Positions 52,870-61,579 of a stretch of 64,000 nucleotides of DNA are shown here, one piece after another. The notes beneath the pieces are model-generated. The model was not told where the DNA came from. It did not search any database and worked only from the letters and a program-made list of their open reading frames with translations. The stretch lies in assembly GCA_963772165.1 (NCBI GenBank), contig CAVYWA010000005.1, positions 372,001 to 436,000 on the forward strand. Reading direction: 5' to 3'. Numbering within the stretch: the stretch's first letter is position 1; each line of letters begins with the position of its first letter. Position numbers and translations under genes: made by a program. This DNA comes from JAGVPT01 sp963772165 (GTDB taxonomy: Bacteria; Bacteroidota; Ignavibacteria; UBA10030; UBA8401).

Positions 52870-53019
52870 GTCATTGCGAGGATCCCGACGTTCTTCGTCG
52901 GGAGACGAAGCAATCCTTTTGCTTAACGGAGATTGTCCCGCTGTACGGGATCCCTTCGTGACTTCGTCCCGATAAGGAACATCGGTCGAAGACTCGACTC
53001 GGCGAGAACTCGCAATAAC
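52870..53019. repeat. 150-bp inverted-repeat element
   Basis: GTCATTGCGAG at 52870-52880 is repeated inverted as CTCGCAATAAC at 53009-53019. Inside are GACGAAGCAATCC-like and GGAGATTGTCCCG blocks and hairpins (CCCGACGttcttCGTCGGG). It resembles the widely seen intergenic GTCATTGCGAG...GAAGCAATC repeats of many bacteria. Confidence 0.7.
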
Positions 53020-53082
53020 CGTTGACTCAAAGGATCCCACTACTCAAGAACGGGGGGCTTTGGGTACTGGTAAAGTGTGATG

Positions 53083-53197
53083 GACATTGCCAGCGAAGCG
53101 AAGCAATTCCTTCGTTTAAAGGATATTGTCCGTTGTACTGGGTTGCCGCAAAGAGGCGCTTCGCCGCTTGATGCACAACATCGTGATTGCAAGGATT
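53083..53197. repeat. Degenerate copy of the 52870 element
   Basis: GACATTGCCAGCGAAGCGAAGCAATTCC and AAAGGATATTGTCCGTTGTACTGGG (cited by their GAAGCAAT and ATTGTCCG cores) match the order of the intact element, and GTGATTGC ends it. It lies 64 bases after the first copy. Confidence 0.55.
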
Positions 53198-53247
53198 GAA
53201 CTATTTAGTTACTTTAGTGCCGTACTGACATGAAAAAGGGAGGAATC

Positions 53248-54333
53248 ATGAAAACATTGATCGTGGTACTGACTGTTAGCTTTTGCATCTCTTCTGTTTT
53301 CTCGCAAGCGAAGAGAGATGACAAGAAAGTTGCGCCTCAAAGCAGTCCTGCTCCAAAATCCAATGAGGGAATACTATGGGGCCAAACTTTTGTAGACTAT
53401 TCGTACGCTGCCCAGACAGCGGATGCAACCCAAAAAGGGACTAATGCTTTTGAATTCCGTCGGATTTATCTTGGCTACGACCAGGATATTTCGGAACAAT
53501 TCACAGCGCGGGTTCTGATTCAGGCGAACGACGAAGACACGGCAAAGTCTGGGGCGATGGATTTTTCTGCCCAAGAAGTGTACCTCGAGTGGAAGAACTT
53601 GGTCCCTCTCTCGAGCACATACTTTGGACTTTCCGCAACTCCGTCGATTGCGCTGGCGGAAAAGATTTGGGGTTATCGGTCGCTTGAAAAAGTGATTCTG
53701 GACCGTCATGGCTTAGTAGCGATCGACGACATGGGTGCTGGGGTCAAGGGAAAATTTGTTTCTGACGGAAGTATCGGGTACGCGCTCATGGTTGGAAACG
53801 GCGAAGGCGTTAAACTCGAGAACGACAAACTGAAAAAATTTTATGGCGAGTTCTACTTTGCGCCGGTGAAGAGCGGCGTCGTGGAGTTGTATTCCGACTA
53901 CGAAAACGGTCCTGATGCTCAATCGAAGCTCACGGGAAAAGCCCTCCTGGGTTACCAGGTGCCGTCCGTGTCGGCAGGAGTCGAAGGCTTCTACCGTACC
54001 GTTCACAATGGAGCTTTCAACTCCGTTACGCCCGCCGATTCGAATTTGCTGGGCGGGTCAGCGTATACATCGTTTCAAATTGTTGAGAGCGTACGGGGTG
54101 TTCTCCGGGGGGATTACTATGACGCAAATGTTTTGAAGACAACCATCGGGCTTCGAGAGATTTTTTCCGTGGTTGGTGTGGATTATTCGCCGGCGCGGGA
54201 CGTTCATTTTATCCCTAATGCACTTTACACCCATCGAATGTATAAAGTCACTCCGGCGCCCGGCCCGGCATTGGTGGATGATATCACAGTTCGCCTTACG
54301 TTCGCCTACTCATTTTCCGCGCGAATTCAATGA
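53248..54333 (+). CDS. Secreted beta-barrel-like (porin-like) protein
   Basis: The 361-residue product has a signal peptide (MKTLIVVLTVSFCISSVFSQ) and then alternating strands typical of an outer-membrane barrel (FEFRRIYLGYDQDI, VYLEWKNLVP, GKALLGYQVPSV, LRGDYYDANV), ending in an aromatic-rich strand TVRLTFAYSF. The FEFRRxYLGYDxD(I/F)S opening is common in small phosphate-selective-porin-like barrels of Bacteroidetes. I chose the ATG at 53248, with AGGGAGG just upstream; the longer frame at 53230 lacks that site. Its stop overlaps the next start by four bases. Solute is unknown. Confidence 0.75.
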   Translation: MKTLIVVLTVSFCISSVFSQAKRDDKKVAPQSSPAPKSNEGILWGQTFVDYSYAAQTADATQKGTNAFEFRRIYLGYDQDISEQFTARVLIQANDEDTAKSGAMDFSAQEVYLEWKNLVPLSSTYFGLSATPSIALAEKIWGYRSLEKVILDRHGLVAIDDMGAGVKGKFVSDGSIGYALMVGNGEGVKLENDKLKKFYGEFYFAPVKSGVVELYSDYENGPDAQSKLTGKALLGYQVPSVSAGVEGFYRTVHNGAFNSVTPADSNLLGGSAYTSFQIVESVRGVLRGDYYDANVLKTTIGLREIFSVVGVDYSPARDVHFIPNALYTHRMYKVTPAPGPALVDDITVRLTFAYSFSARIQ

Positions 54334-54938
54334 AGGATGAGTATCAGTCGATTGCGGCTGACGTGAGAGCGTCGTTGAAAGTTGAAGGCTCGGAATTCAT
54401 CGCATCGGCGTTCCCGGTTGATGTCCGTTTGCAGGCCGAGGAAACGCTCACGAAAGTGCGTAAAGAGTATTTCGACGCGACACATCATTGTTTCGCGTAC
54501 GCATTGGGGAGCGAAGGGAAGGAGTTCCGCTATTCCGATGACGGCGAGCCTTCCGGCACGGCCGGGGTAAAGATTCTTGCTGCAATTCAATCAAGGAGTC
54601 TCTCGGATGTTTTGGTGGTCGTCACTCGATACTTTGGGGGGACAAAGCTGGGAACCGGAGGGCTTGGCCGGGCGTATTTTGAATCGGCAAGACGCGTCTT
54701 ATCGGATGCGGTTATTGTGACGAAGGTGGTAGCCGAGGAAATGCAAATTACCTTCCCCTACGATGAAACGAGTAAAGTCATGAACACTCTTTCGCACCGC
54801 AGAGCAAGAATCGTCGACACAATATACGACGATGATGTCACCCTTCGTTTATCGGTGAGAAAAAACTCTGCGCCATTGCTTGCTGAGGAGCTCGTCAACG
54901 TCACACGCGGGAATATTGCCGTGAAACGGGGGGGCTAA
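54330..54938 (+). CDS. YigZ/IMPACT family protein
   Basis: The 202-residue protein belongs to the UPF0029/IMPACT family: a first domain with KVEGSEFIASAFPV, ATHHCFAYALG, FRYSDDGEPSGTAGVKIL and VVVTRYFGGTKLGTGGLGRAY (key YFGGxKLGxGGL), and a smaller ferredoxin-like C-terminal domain. The eukaryotic homologue controls a translation kinase. In bacteria the role (possible RNA or ribosome binding) is unknown. The start overlaps the upstream barrel gene by ATGA, an odd pairing for a cytoplasmic protein. Confidence 0.88.
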   Translation: MKDEYQSIAADVRASLKVEGSEFIASAFPVDVRLQAEETLTKVRKEYFDATHHCFAYALGSEGKEFRYSDDGEPSGTAGVKILAAIQSRSLSDVLVVVTRYFGGTKLGTGGLGRAYFESARRVLSDAVIVTKVVAEEMQITFPYDETSKVMNTLSHRRARIVDTIYDDDVTLRLSVRKNSAPLLAEELVNVTRGNIAVKRGG

Positions 54939-55022
54939 CTTTCCGCCAGCGTGACGCCATCGCTGTTCAACGTGTCACTGGCGAATGGTGCCGGCGTTTT
55001 CAGATCCGACGTCATCGGCCCT

Positions 55023-56231
55023 TTATGCCGGCTTCAGCGCATCGCAAATTTTCATCGTGTCAAGCGCGATCATGAGCTCTTCGTTTGTCGGGACGACGAA
55101 CACTTTGACGCGGGATGCAGCAGAGTGGATCGGCTTTTCTTTTTCTTTTGAGAAGTTGCTCTCTTCATCCAGTTCGATGCCGAGAAACTTCAAATTGGTG
55201 CAGCAGGCTTTACGGACATCGGGGCTATTCTCGCCAATCCCTCCGGTAAAGACAATCGCGTCAGCACCTCCCATCGCCGCCATGTACGCGCCGATATATT
55301 TTTTGATCCGATACGTAAAGACGTCGAAGGCGTACTGCGCTCTTTTATTTCCTTCTTTCATCTCCGCAATGATTTCGCGCATATCGCTGCTGATGCCCGA
55401 AATCCCCATAAGCCCGCTGTGTTTATTGAGGAGCGTGTTCGCTTCCGAATAATTCAGCCCTTCTTTCGACATGATGTGAAGAATGATGTAAGGGTCGATA
55501 TCGCCGCTGCGTGTTCCCATCAACAAACCTTCCAGCGGAGTCATCCCCATCGATGTATCGACCGAAACTCCGTTATCAACGGCGGCCATGCTGCAACCGT
55601 TGCCGAGGTGGCAGGTGATGAGCTTCAGGGCTTTATATTCTGTGCGCATCAGTTCCGCGGTGCGTTGGGCCACGAATAAATGGCTTGTTCCGTGAAATCC
55701 ATACCGGCGGATTTTATGTTGTGTGTAAAGAGAATACGGGATGCCGTAAAGATAAGCGTGCGGCGGCATTTTTTGATGGAACGCTGTGTCGAACACGGCA
55801 ACCTGCGGTACGTCGGGCAAATGAACCTGGCATGCAGTAATACCCCGAAGGTTGTGCGGATTATGAAGAGGTGCGATGTCGATATTGTCGCGAATACGTT
55901 TGATGACATCGTCGGTGATAAGAACCGAAGCACTGAAGGCTTCACCGCCGTGCACGACGCGGTGTCCGACGGCATTGATCTGGCTCTTGTCGGTTAACAC
56001 CCCGTGGTTTTTGCTGAGGAGCACTGCAAGAATGTACTCGATCGCCGTGGTGTGTTCGAGAATCTCGCCGGTTATTTTTATTTCGTCCCCGTCGGAACGA
56101 AGATTGGTGAGGACCGCGCCGTTCATGCCGATGCGGTCGACGATTCCTTTCGCGAGCGCCTGGCGTGATTCGATTTCAATGAGTTGATATTTGACGGAAG
56201 AACTGCCGCAATTAAGAACGAGAATATTCAT
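55023..56231 (-). CDS. ackA: Acetate kinase
   Basis: AckA converts acetyl phosphate and ADP to acetate and ATP, or the reverse. The 402-residue protein is full length. It has the family start LVLNCGSSSVKYQL, GHRVVHGGEAF near 88, VFDTAFHQKMP (the catalytic acid region), RRYGFHGTSHLFV and TGGIGENSPDVR near 335. It lies downstream of a 3-hydroxyacyl-CoA dehydrogenase gene with 35 bases between. Phosphotransacetylase is not seen nearby. Confidence 0.97.
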   Translation of the reverse strand: MNILVLNCGSSSVKYQLIEIESRQALAKGIVDRIGMNGAVLTNLRSDGDEIKITGEILEHTTAIEYILAVLLSKNHGVLTDKSQINAVGHRVVHGGEAFSASVLITDDVIKRIRDNIDIAPLHNPHNLRGITACQVHLPDVPQVAVFDTAFHQKMPPHAYLYGIPYSLYTQHKIRRYGFHGTSHLFVAQRTAELMRTEYKALKLITCHLGNGCSMAAVDNGVSVDTSMGMTPLEGLLMGTRSGDIDPYIILHIMSKEGLNYSEANTLLNKHSGLMGISGISSDMREIIAEMKEGNKRAQYAFDVFTYRIKKYIGAYMAAMGGADAIVFTGGIGENSPDVRKACCTNLKFLGIELDEESNFSKEKEKPIHSAASRVKVFVVPTNEELMIALDTMKICDALKPA

Positions 56232-56266
56232 GGTTCGTTGAGAGTGGGTTCAATAGTGTAAGAATA

Positions 56267-57217
56267 TCAGGCTGTGTGTTTCCCCTGATCGTTGTATTTG
56301 AAAAATCCTTCGCCGCTTTTTCTTCCCAGCTTTCCTTCCCGCACCATTCGACGAAGGAGGGGACATGGACGGTACTTTGCCTCGCCCAGTTCATGGAAAA
56401 GAGATTCCATCCACGCGAGGACTTCATCCAATCCCATCATGTCGGCTAACTCGAGCGGCCCGTATTGAAAATTATAGCCGAGCCTCATCGCCGTGTCGAT
56501 GCCCTCGGCGGTCGCCACGCCTTCCATGAGCGCATGCATGGCTTCGTTCAACAGCGGAACGATGAGCCGTGTCGTTACGAAGCCGGGATACTCGAAGACT
56601 TCGACGACGGTTTTCCCGATCCTTTCCGCGAATTTTTTCACAGTTTCGAATGTCTTGTCCGAAGTTTTCAGGCCTCGCACCAATTCTACGAGCGGTACCT
56701 TTGGAACGGGATTGAGGAAATGCATCCCGATGACTTTATCGGAACGTCGTGTTGCAGCGGCGAGTTTTGAGAGCGTGAGTGTTGAGGTGTTGGAGATGAA
56801 GATGGTCTCGGCGTTGCACAACTCATCCAGCTCCGAAAAAATCCTCCTCTTCAACTCGAAGTTTTCATCTACGGCTTCGATGATGATGTTGCACTGTGCA
56901 GCATTTTTGAAGTCGACCGACCCGTGAATACGGGAGAGCGTTGAGTTTTTTTCACTCTTGGTCATCGTCCAGCGCTGGATCTCTCGATCCATGCTTTCCT
57001 TCAGGATGCCGGTCATGGTCTCGAGCTGCTTCTCGTTTTTTTCGATCGCAACAACTTCAATTCCGTGGGCGGCGACGGTCTGTGCGATGCCTTGCCCCAT
57101 AACGCCAAGCCCGATGACCGCAACGGCGTTAATTCCGTCTTGGTCATTTTTTTCAAGCTTCAGGTCGTTGAGAATGTCTTCTATTTTTATATTCGTTGCC
57201 ATTGGAGGATTGTCCAT
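56267..57217 (-). CDS. hbd: 3-hydroxyacyl-CoA dehydrogenase (hydroxybutyryl type)
   Basis: This 316-residue NAD-dependent enzyme oxidises 3-hydroxyacyl-CoA, or reduces acetoacetyl-CoA. It has an N-terminal Rossmann motif VIGLGVMGQGIAQTVA near 32, IIEAVDENFELK, FISNTSTLTLSKLA and the active-site GMHFLNPVPKVPLVELV, and a C-terminal all-helix domain with PGFVTTRLIVPLLNEAMHALMEG (cited by PGFVTTR). ATG at 57217 or 57202 is possible. It is upstream of ackA. A role in butyrate-type or fatty-acid steps is possible; substrate chain length is not known. Confidence 0.9.
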   Translation of the reverse strand: MDNPPMATNIKIEDILNDLKLEKNDQDGINAVAVIGLGVMGQGIAQTVAAHGIEVVAIEKNEKQLETMTGILKESMDREIQRWTMTKSEKNSTLSRIHGSVDFKNAAQCNIIIEAVDENFELKRRIFSELDELCNAETIFISNTSTLTLSKLAAATRRSDKVIGMHFLNPVPKVPLVELVRGLKTSDKTFETVKKFAERIGKTVVEVFEYPGFVTTRLIVPLLNEAMHALMEGVATAEGIDTAMRLGYNFQYGPLELADMMGLDEVLAWMESLFHELGEAKYRPCPLLRRMVREGKLGRKSGEGFFKYNDQGKHTA

Positions 57218-57649
57218 TCAGAAAGATAATTGTAAATGCCTATGTTTAAGGGCAAATGTAATGCCAGTCATTCGATCGCTCATTTTACCTATAATTTAAC
57301 TTTTTCCTAGCTGAGATTTGTGAAATTAATAAAAATCCCGGTTCAACTTACCCAAAAATGGAACTCAAGTCAATAAGGCCTTTTAATGGGTGCTGGCTCA
57401 ATTTGTTATTCCCGTCACGTGCTTGACACGGAACGGGAATGACATTTTTTTCAAATTGAGCCATTACTTTTTAATGATGCTATGGCTTTCATGATCGTAA
57501 GCTTGACTTTCGGATGACATTTGATTATTTTTATGAAGTTTTTGTGCAAGTTGAAACGAATTTGTAGTAATGTTTGTTAGTTAGAATGAAGGGATGAATA
57601 GCAAGTTGCCTCGGGTTGAAATAAGACATAATCAGTCGGGTATGTATAG
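57218..57649. other. 432-base divergent intergenic region
   Basis: It holds the nested inverted-repeat element at 57345-57475 and the promoter regions of hbd (minus) and of the Rrf2 gene (plus). No gene is supported. Confidence 0.4.
57345..57475. repeat. Nested inverted-repeat intergenic element, copy 3
   Basis: An outer perfect 11-bp pair, GGCTCAATTTG (57395-57405) and CAAATTGAGCC (57452-57462), encloses an inner pair TGTTATTCCCGT / ACGGGAATGACA. The left flank CTTACCCAAAAA...AGTCAA matches the copy at 40994. Confidence 0.7.
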
Positions 57650-58054
57650 ATGTTGAAGTTGTCTAAAAGAGTCGAATACGGGTTGATTGCGATACGGCAT
57701 GTTGCAGCCGCGGAGCCTGGGAGGATTACGACCGCAAAAGAAATCGCAGATCGCTATAAGATTCCGTATGAGCTGTTGGCGAAAGTGATGCAACGACTGG
57801 CAAAAAAAGGATTGATTGTTTCCCACCAGGGAGTGTACGGCGGCTACACATTAGCGAACGGTGCCGGTGAACTTTCGATCTCGGCAATTATTCATGCAAT
57901 TGAAGATCATCTGCCGGCGCTCACTCAGTGCATCGCGGAAAGTCCGGACAGTTGTTCCATCTATGATAATTGCACAATAAAAAATCCTCTTGGAAAAATT
58001 CAATTGAACATTGAACAAGTGTTCCAAACAATGAAACTCTCAGAGATTGTGTGA
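57650..58054 (+). CDS. Rrf2-family Fe-S regulator (IscR/SufR-like)
   Basis: This 134-residue protein has the Rrf2 winged-helix (LSKRVEYGLIAIRHVA, TAKEIADRYKIPYELLAKVMQRL, HQGVYGGYTLA). It carries three Cys (94, 102, 108) in CIAESPDSCSIYDNC, the region where IscR holds its [2Fe-2S] cluster. It heads an operon of a cysteine desulfurase and SUF proteins, so it most likely senses Fe-S status and regulates this operon. Its stop overlaps the following frame's GTG start (GTGA), although an ATG six bases on is also possible. Confidence 0.88.
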   Translation: MLKLSKRVEYGLIAIRHVAAAEPGRITTAKEIADRYKIPYELLAKVMQRLAKKGLIVSHQGVYGGYTLANGAGELSISAIIHAIEDHLPALTQCIAESPDSCSIYDNCTIKNPLGKIQLNIEQVFQTMKLSEIV

Positions 58055-58056
58055 CA

Positions 58057-59277
58057 ATGAAACTCCCGGTGTACATGGATAATCATGCAACGACGCAGAC
58101 GGACTCGCGGGTGGTTGATACCATGATTCCATTTTTTACGGAGTATTTCGGCAACGCAGCGAGCCGCCAGCATCGATTCGGTTGGGTTGCAGAAGAGGCG
58201 GTCGAGAACGCGCGAAAAACAATTGCCCGTCAGATTAACGCCGATGCGAAAGAAATCATTTTTACCAGCGGGGCAACCGAATCGAATAATCTTGCTCTCA
58301 AAGGCATTGCCGAAGCATATTCCGGGAAGGGGAAGCACCTTATTACAGTCAAGACGGAACACAGATCCGTTCTTGACGTTTGTTCTGTGTTGGAACGATC
58401 CGGATTCCGGATTACGTATTTGGATGTCGACGATGCCGGAACGGTCAACCCGCAGGATGTTCGCGATGCGATGACCGGCGAGACTATTCTTGTCTCGGTG
58501 ATGATGGCGAACAATGAAATCGGGACGATTGCCCCCCTCGCGGAAATCGGAAGCATCTGTCTCGAGCGTGGAATCCTCCTGCACACCGACGCCGCACAAT
58601 GCATGGGCAAGCTTCCGATCGATGTCCAATTGTTGAATATTCACTGTATGTCGGTCAGCGCGCACAAAGTGTATGGCCCGAAAGGAATCGGCGCGCTGTA
58701 CGTCCGGAGCAAGAATCCGCGTGTCAAGCTTATCCAGCAAATGGATGGTGGTGGACATGAGCAAGGAATGCGTTCGGGTACGCTGAACGTGCCGGCGATC
58801 GTTGGGTTTGCAAAAGCCGTTCAGCTCTCAGCCCAGCTGTATGATGAAGAATCGACTCGCATCGCAGCCCTTCGGGACAAATTGGAAGAACAATTGCTCT
58901 CTGTCGAAGGATCTCGCCGCAACGGCCATCGGTCACATCGCTTGTACAATAATTTGAATATAACATTTCCGCACGTTCATGCAGACGACCTCATGATGAC
59001 TTTGAAAAATGATGTAGCGGTCTCATCCGGATCGGCATGTTCTTCAGCAGATCTCGACAGTACGAAAGTCTCGCACGTTTTGAAGGCAATCAGGCTTGAT
59101 GACGAGCTGGCTCGTTCCACGATTCGCATCGGGCTCGGAAGGTTTAACACGGAAGAAGAAGTTCACTATGCAGCAAAGAAAATTGTCGAAGCGGTACAAC
59201 GGTTGCGCGAATCTTCGCCACAGTACCAAATGGCGAAGGAAAGAACATCGCCGGCGGTAACAGCGTTAACTCACTAA
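58057..59277 (+). CDS. iscS: Cysteine desulfurase, IscS/NifS type
   Basis: IscS takes sulfur from L-cysteine as a persulfide for Fe-S assembly. The 406-residue protein has MDNHATTQTDSRVVDTMIPFF at the start (key DNHATT), FTSGATESNNLALKG near 70, the PLP lysine in SVSAHKVYGPKGIGALY and the catalytic Cys in SSGSACSSADL, the pattern of group I desulfurases with a mobile Cys loop. I chose the ATG at 58057; a GTG at 58051 would overlap the Rrf2 stop. A second desulfurase (SufS, group II) ends this same operon, so both types are co-expressed. Confidence 0.94.
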   Translation: MKLPVYMDNHATTQTDSRVVDTMIPFFTEYFGNAASRQHRFGWVAEEAVENARKTIARQINADAKEIIFTSGATESNNLALKGIAEAYSGKGKHLITVKTEHRSVLDVCSVLERSGFRITYLDVDDAGTVNPQDVRDAMTGETILVSVMMANNEIGTIAPLAEIGSICLERGILLHTDAAQCMGKLPIDVQLLNIHCMSVSAHKVYGPKGIGALYVRSKNPRVKLIQQMDGGGHEQGMRSGTLNVPAIVGFAKAVQLSAQLYDEESTRIAALRDKLEEQLLSVEGSRRNGHRSHRLYNNLNITFPHVHADDLMMTLKNDVAVSSGSACSSADLDSTKVSHVLKAIRLDDELARSTIRIGLGRFNTEEEVHYAAKKIVEAVQRLRESSPQYQMAKERTSPAVTALTH

Positions 59278-59297
59278 AATAGAAGAAAACTCTTTCA

Positions 59298-59579
59298 ATG
59301 AAAAAATCAGCGACGATCATCAACAATCAGGTTGAATTCCTTCATTTTTTGAAAGCGAAATTCCCCCTGTATCATTTGTCAAATTTCTTTTTTCGGGACT
59401 TGCATTACGGCGTTATCAGCTTTTTTGAACACAGGAATCTGAAAATCGGCTACGGCGATGCAGAACATGTTGCCCGCGAAGTAGCGCAGCATTTCGAAAA
59501 ACAAAATATTTTCAAGAAAGTGAACCAGCAGGGATGGGTGTTGCAATATCCCGAGTTTACAGCAAAGAAAGCATCATAG
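59298..59579 (+). CDS. Small conserved-looking protein in the SUF operon, unknown
   Basis: The 93-residue protein has no membrane segment. It is rich in Phe, His, Lys and Glu. It contains FLHFLKAKFPLYHLSNFFF and GDAEHVAREVAQHFEKQNIFKK, and has no Cys, so it is not a cluster carrier by Cys ligands. It lies 20 bases after the desulfurase and 49 before sufA on the same strand, in the middle of the Fe-S operon. That place suggests a partner or regulator of sulfur transfer. I do not recognise a family. Confidence 0.65.
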   Translation: MKKSATIINNQVEFLHFLKAKFPLYHLSNFFFRDLHYGVISFFEHRNLKIGYGDAEHVAREVAQHFEKQNIFKKVNQQGWVLQYPEFTAKKAS

Positions 59580-59628
59580 AATCGTAATCCAAATTTCAAC
59601 CATTTAATATCCGCAAGGAGAAAGAGTT

Positions 59629-60009
59629 ATGTCTGAAGTGCTCACAGTGCAGGGACCACAACCGCAAACGACAATTCCCGATGAAATCCAGTTGACGGAG
59701 AAGGCGGCGGCAGAAGTGCGGAATATCAAATCTTCGAATAACATTCCGGAATCGCATGGCCTGCGGCTTGGTGTAAAAGGCGGAGGATGCTCGGGATTGA
59801 CGTACGTTCTTGCGTTCGACGAGAAAGCGAATGAGAAAGATAATGTTCTCGAACTTCACGGCATTAAAGTATTCGTGGATCAGAAAAGCATGTTCTATCT
59901 CTCGGGAACCGTTTTGGATTTTACCGATGGACTGAACGGGCGCGGTTTCGTTTTCAACAACCCGCAAGCAGCAAAGACGTGCGGCTGCGGCAGTTCGTTC
60001 GGTGTATGA
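59629..60009 (+). CDS. sufA: A-type Fe-S carrier (SufA/IscA/HesB family)
   Basis: The 126-residue protein passes Fe-S clusters to targets. It has the A-type fold with LGVKGGGCSGLTYVLAF (first Cys near 52) and KTCGCGSSFGV at the end (two Cys). The first 20 residues are an extra extension relative to IscA. AAGGAG with GAAAGAGTT precedes the ATG. It lies 34 bases before sufB. Confidence 0.95.
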   Translation: MSEVLTVQGPQPQTTIPDEIQLTEKAAAEVRNIKSSNNIPESHGLRLGVKGGGCSGLTYVLAFDEKANEKDNVLELHGIKVFVDQKSMFYLSGTVLDFTDGLNGRGFVFNNPQAAKTCGCGSSFGV

Positions 60010-60043
60010 CATGGAAACAGATTAACCTACGATTGGAGTTCTG

Positions 60044-61483
60044 ATGCAAGAATCAATGGAGACCCTTGTTAATAAGGAATACAAGTACGGTTTCGTTACC
60101 GATATCGATACCGATGCCATTCCGAAGGGCCTGAACGAAGATATCATCCGCTTGATTTCACTCAAAAAAGGCGAGCCGGAGTTTATGCTCGAATGGCGCC
60201 TCAAAGCGTACCGCCATTGGCTGACGCTGAAGGAAGAGCCGCATTGGCAAAATTTCGCTTACCCGCCAATCGACTACCAAAATATCATTTATTACGCCGC
60301 GCCAAAGAAGAAACCGCAGGTGAACAGCCTGGATGAGGTCGACAAGGAAATCTTGGCGACATACGAAAAGCTCGGCATCTCGATAACGGAACAGAAGCGG
60401 ATGAGCGGTGTCGCGGTCGACGCGATCTTCGACAGTGTTTCTGTCGCGACGACATTCAGGGAAAAACTTGGCGAGCTTGGAATTATTTTTTGCTCCTTCT
60501 CGGAAGCGGTGCAGCATCATCCCGACCTCGTAAAAAAATATCTGGGATCGGTCGTTCCATATACCGACAATTTTTTTGCCACACTCAACGCCGCAGTCTT
60601 TAGCGACGGATCGTTCTGCTTTATCCCGAAAGGCGTCCGCTGCCCGATGGAGCTTTCAACATATTTCAGAATCAACACTGCAGAGACGGGACAGTTCGAG
60701 CGGACACTCATCGTGGCCGAAGAAGGGGCCAGTGTCAGTTACCTTGAAGGATGCACGGCGCCGATCCGGGACACAAATCAGCTTCACGCGGCAGTTGTTG
60801 AATTGGTTGCCCTGGACGATGCTCAGATCAAATATTCAACCGTCCAGAATTGGTACGCCGGGGACAAAGAGGGAAAAGGGGGTATCTATAATTTCGTCAC
60901 GAAGCGGGGAAAATGCCTCGGAAAAAATTCCAAGATTTCATGGACGCAAGTTGAGACCGGCTCTGCGATCACCTGGAAGTACCCGAGCGTGATTTTGCAG
61001 GGAGATAATTCCGTCGGAGAGTTTTATTCAGTTGCCGTTGTGAACAACCGCCAGGTCGCGGATACGGGGACGAAGATGACGCACATCGGCAAGAATACGA
61101 AAAGCACGATTATTTCAAAAGGCATTTCTGCAGGATTCGGCGGCAATACGTACCGCGGGTCGGTGAAAGTGCTGCCGAATGCGACAAACGCGCGCAATTA
61201 CACGCAGTGCGATTCGATGCTCATCGGAGACCGGTGCAGTGCGAATACCTTTCCGTATATCGAGGTGCGGAACACTTCGTCGAGCGTCGAGCATGAAGCA
61301 TCAACGTCAAAGATCGGCGAGGACCAGCTCTTCTATTGCAAGCAGCGCGGCATCGACACTGAGAATGCGATCTCGATGATCGTCAACGGATTTGCGAAGG
61401 AGGTCTTCAAAAATCTTCCGATGGAATTTGCCGTTGAAGCGCAGAAGCTGCTTGGCGTGAGCCTTGAAGGAAGCGTTGGATGA
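60044..61483 (+). CDS. sufB: Fe-S cluster assembly scaffold SufB
   Basis: SufB, with SufC and SufD, forms the scaffold on which Fe-S clusters are built. The 479-residue protein has the family start YKYGFVTDIDTDAIPKGL, AVFSDGSFCFIPKGVRCPMELSTYFRIN (cited by CFIPKGVRCPMELS), EGCTAPIRDTNQLHAAVVEL, the late QCDSMLIGDRC near 388 and FPYIEVRNTSSSVEHEAS, with the conserved Cys region. GGAG stands eight bases before the ATG. The length fits. Confidence 0.97.
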   Translation: MQESMETLVNKEYKYGFVTDIDTDAIPKGLNEDIIRLISLKKGEPEFMLEWRLKAYRHWLTLKEEPHWQNFAYPPIDYQNIIYYAAPKKKPQVNSLDEVDKEILATYEKLGISITEQKRMSGVAVDAIFDSVSVATTFREKLGELGIIFCSFSEAVQHHPDLVKKYLGSVVPYTDNFFATLNAAVFSDGSFCFIPKGVRCPMELSTYFRINTAETGQFERTLIVAEEGASVSYLEGCTAPIRDTNQLHAAVVELVALDDAQIKYSTVQNWYAGDKEGKGGIYNFVTKRGKCLGKNSKISWTQVETGSAITWKYPSVILQGDNSVGEFYSVAVVNNRQVADTGTKMTHIGKNTKSTIISKGISAGFGGNTYRGSVKVLPNATNARNYTQCDSMLIGDRCSANTFPYIEVRNTSSSVEHEASTSKIGEDQLFYCKQRGIDTENAISMIVNGFAKEVFKNLPMEFAVEAQKLLGVSLEGSVG

Positions 61484-61579
61484 CAATGAACAATCAACAA
61501 TTAGCAATGAACAATTAACAGCAAATAGCTAAGACTTAATACCCAATATTCATAAAGATCATTAAGGAACGAAGAGCCG

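Larger units (their letters stand above)
52788..53247. other. 460-base intergenic region of inverted-repeat elements
   Basis: Two elements fill it: an intact one at 52870-53019 and a degenerate one at 53083-53197. The start region of the downstream beta-barrel-like gene follows. No gene is supported. Confidence 0.5.
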
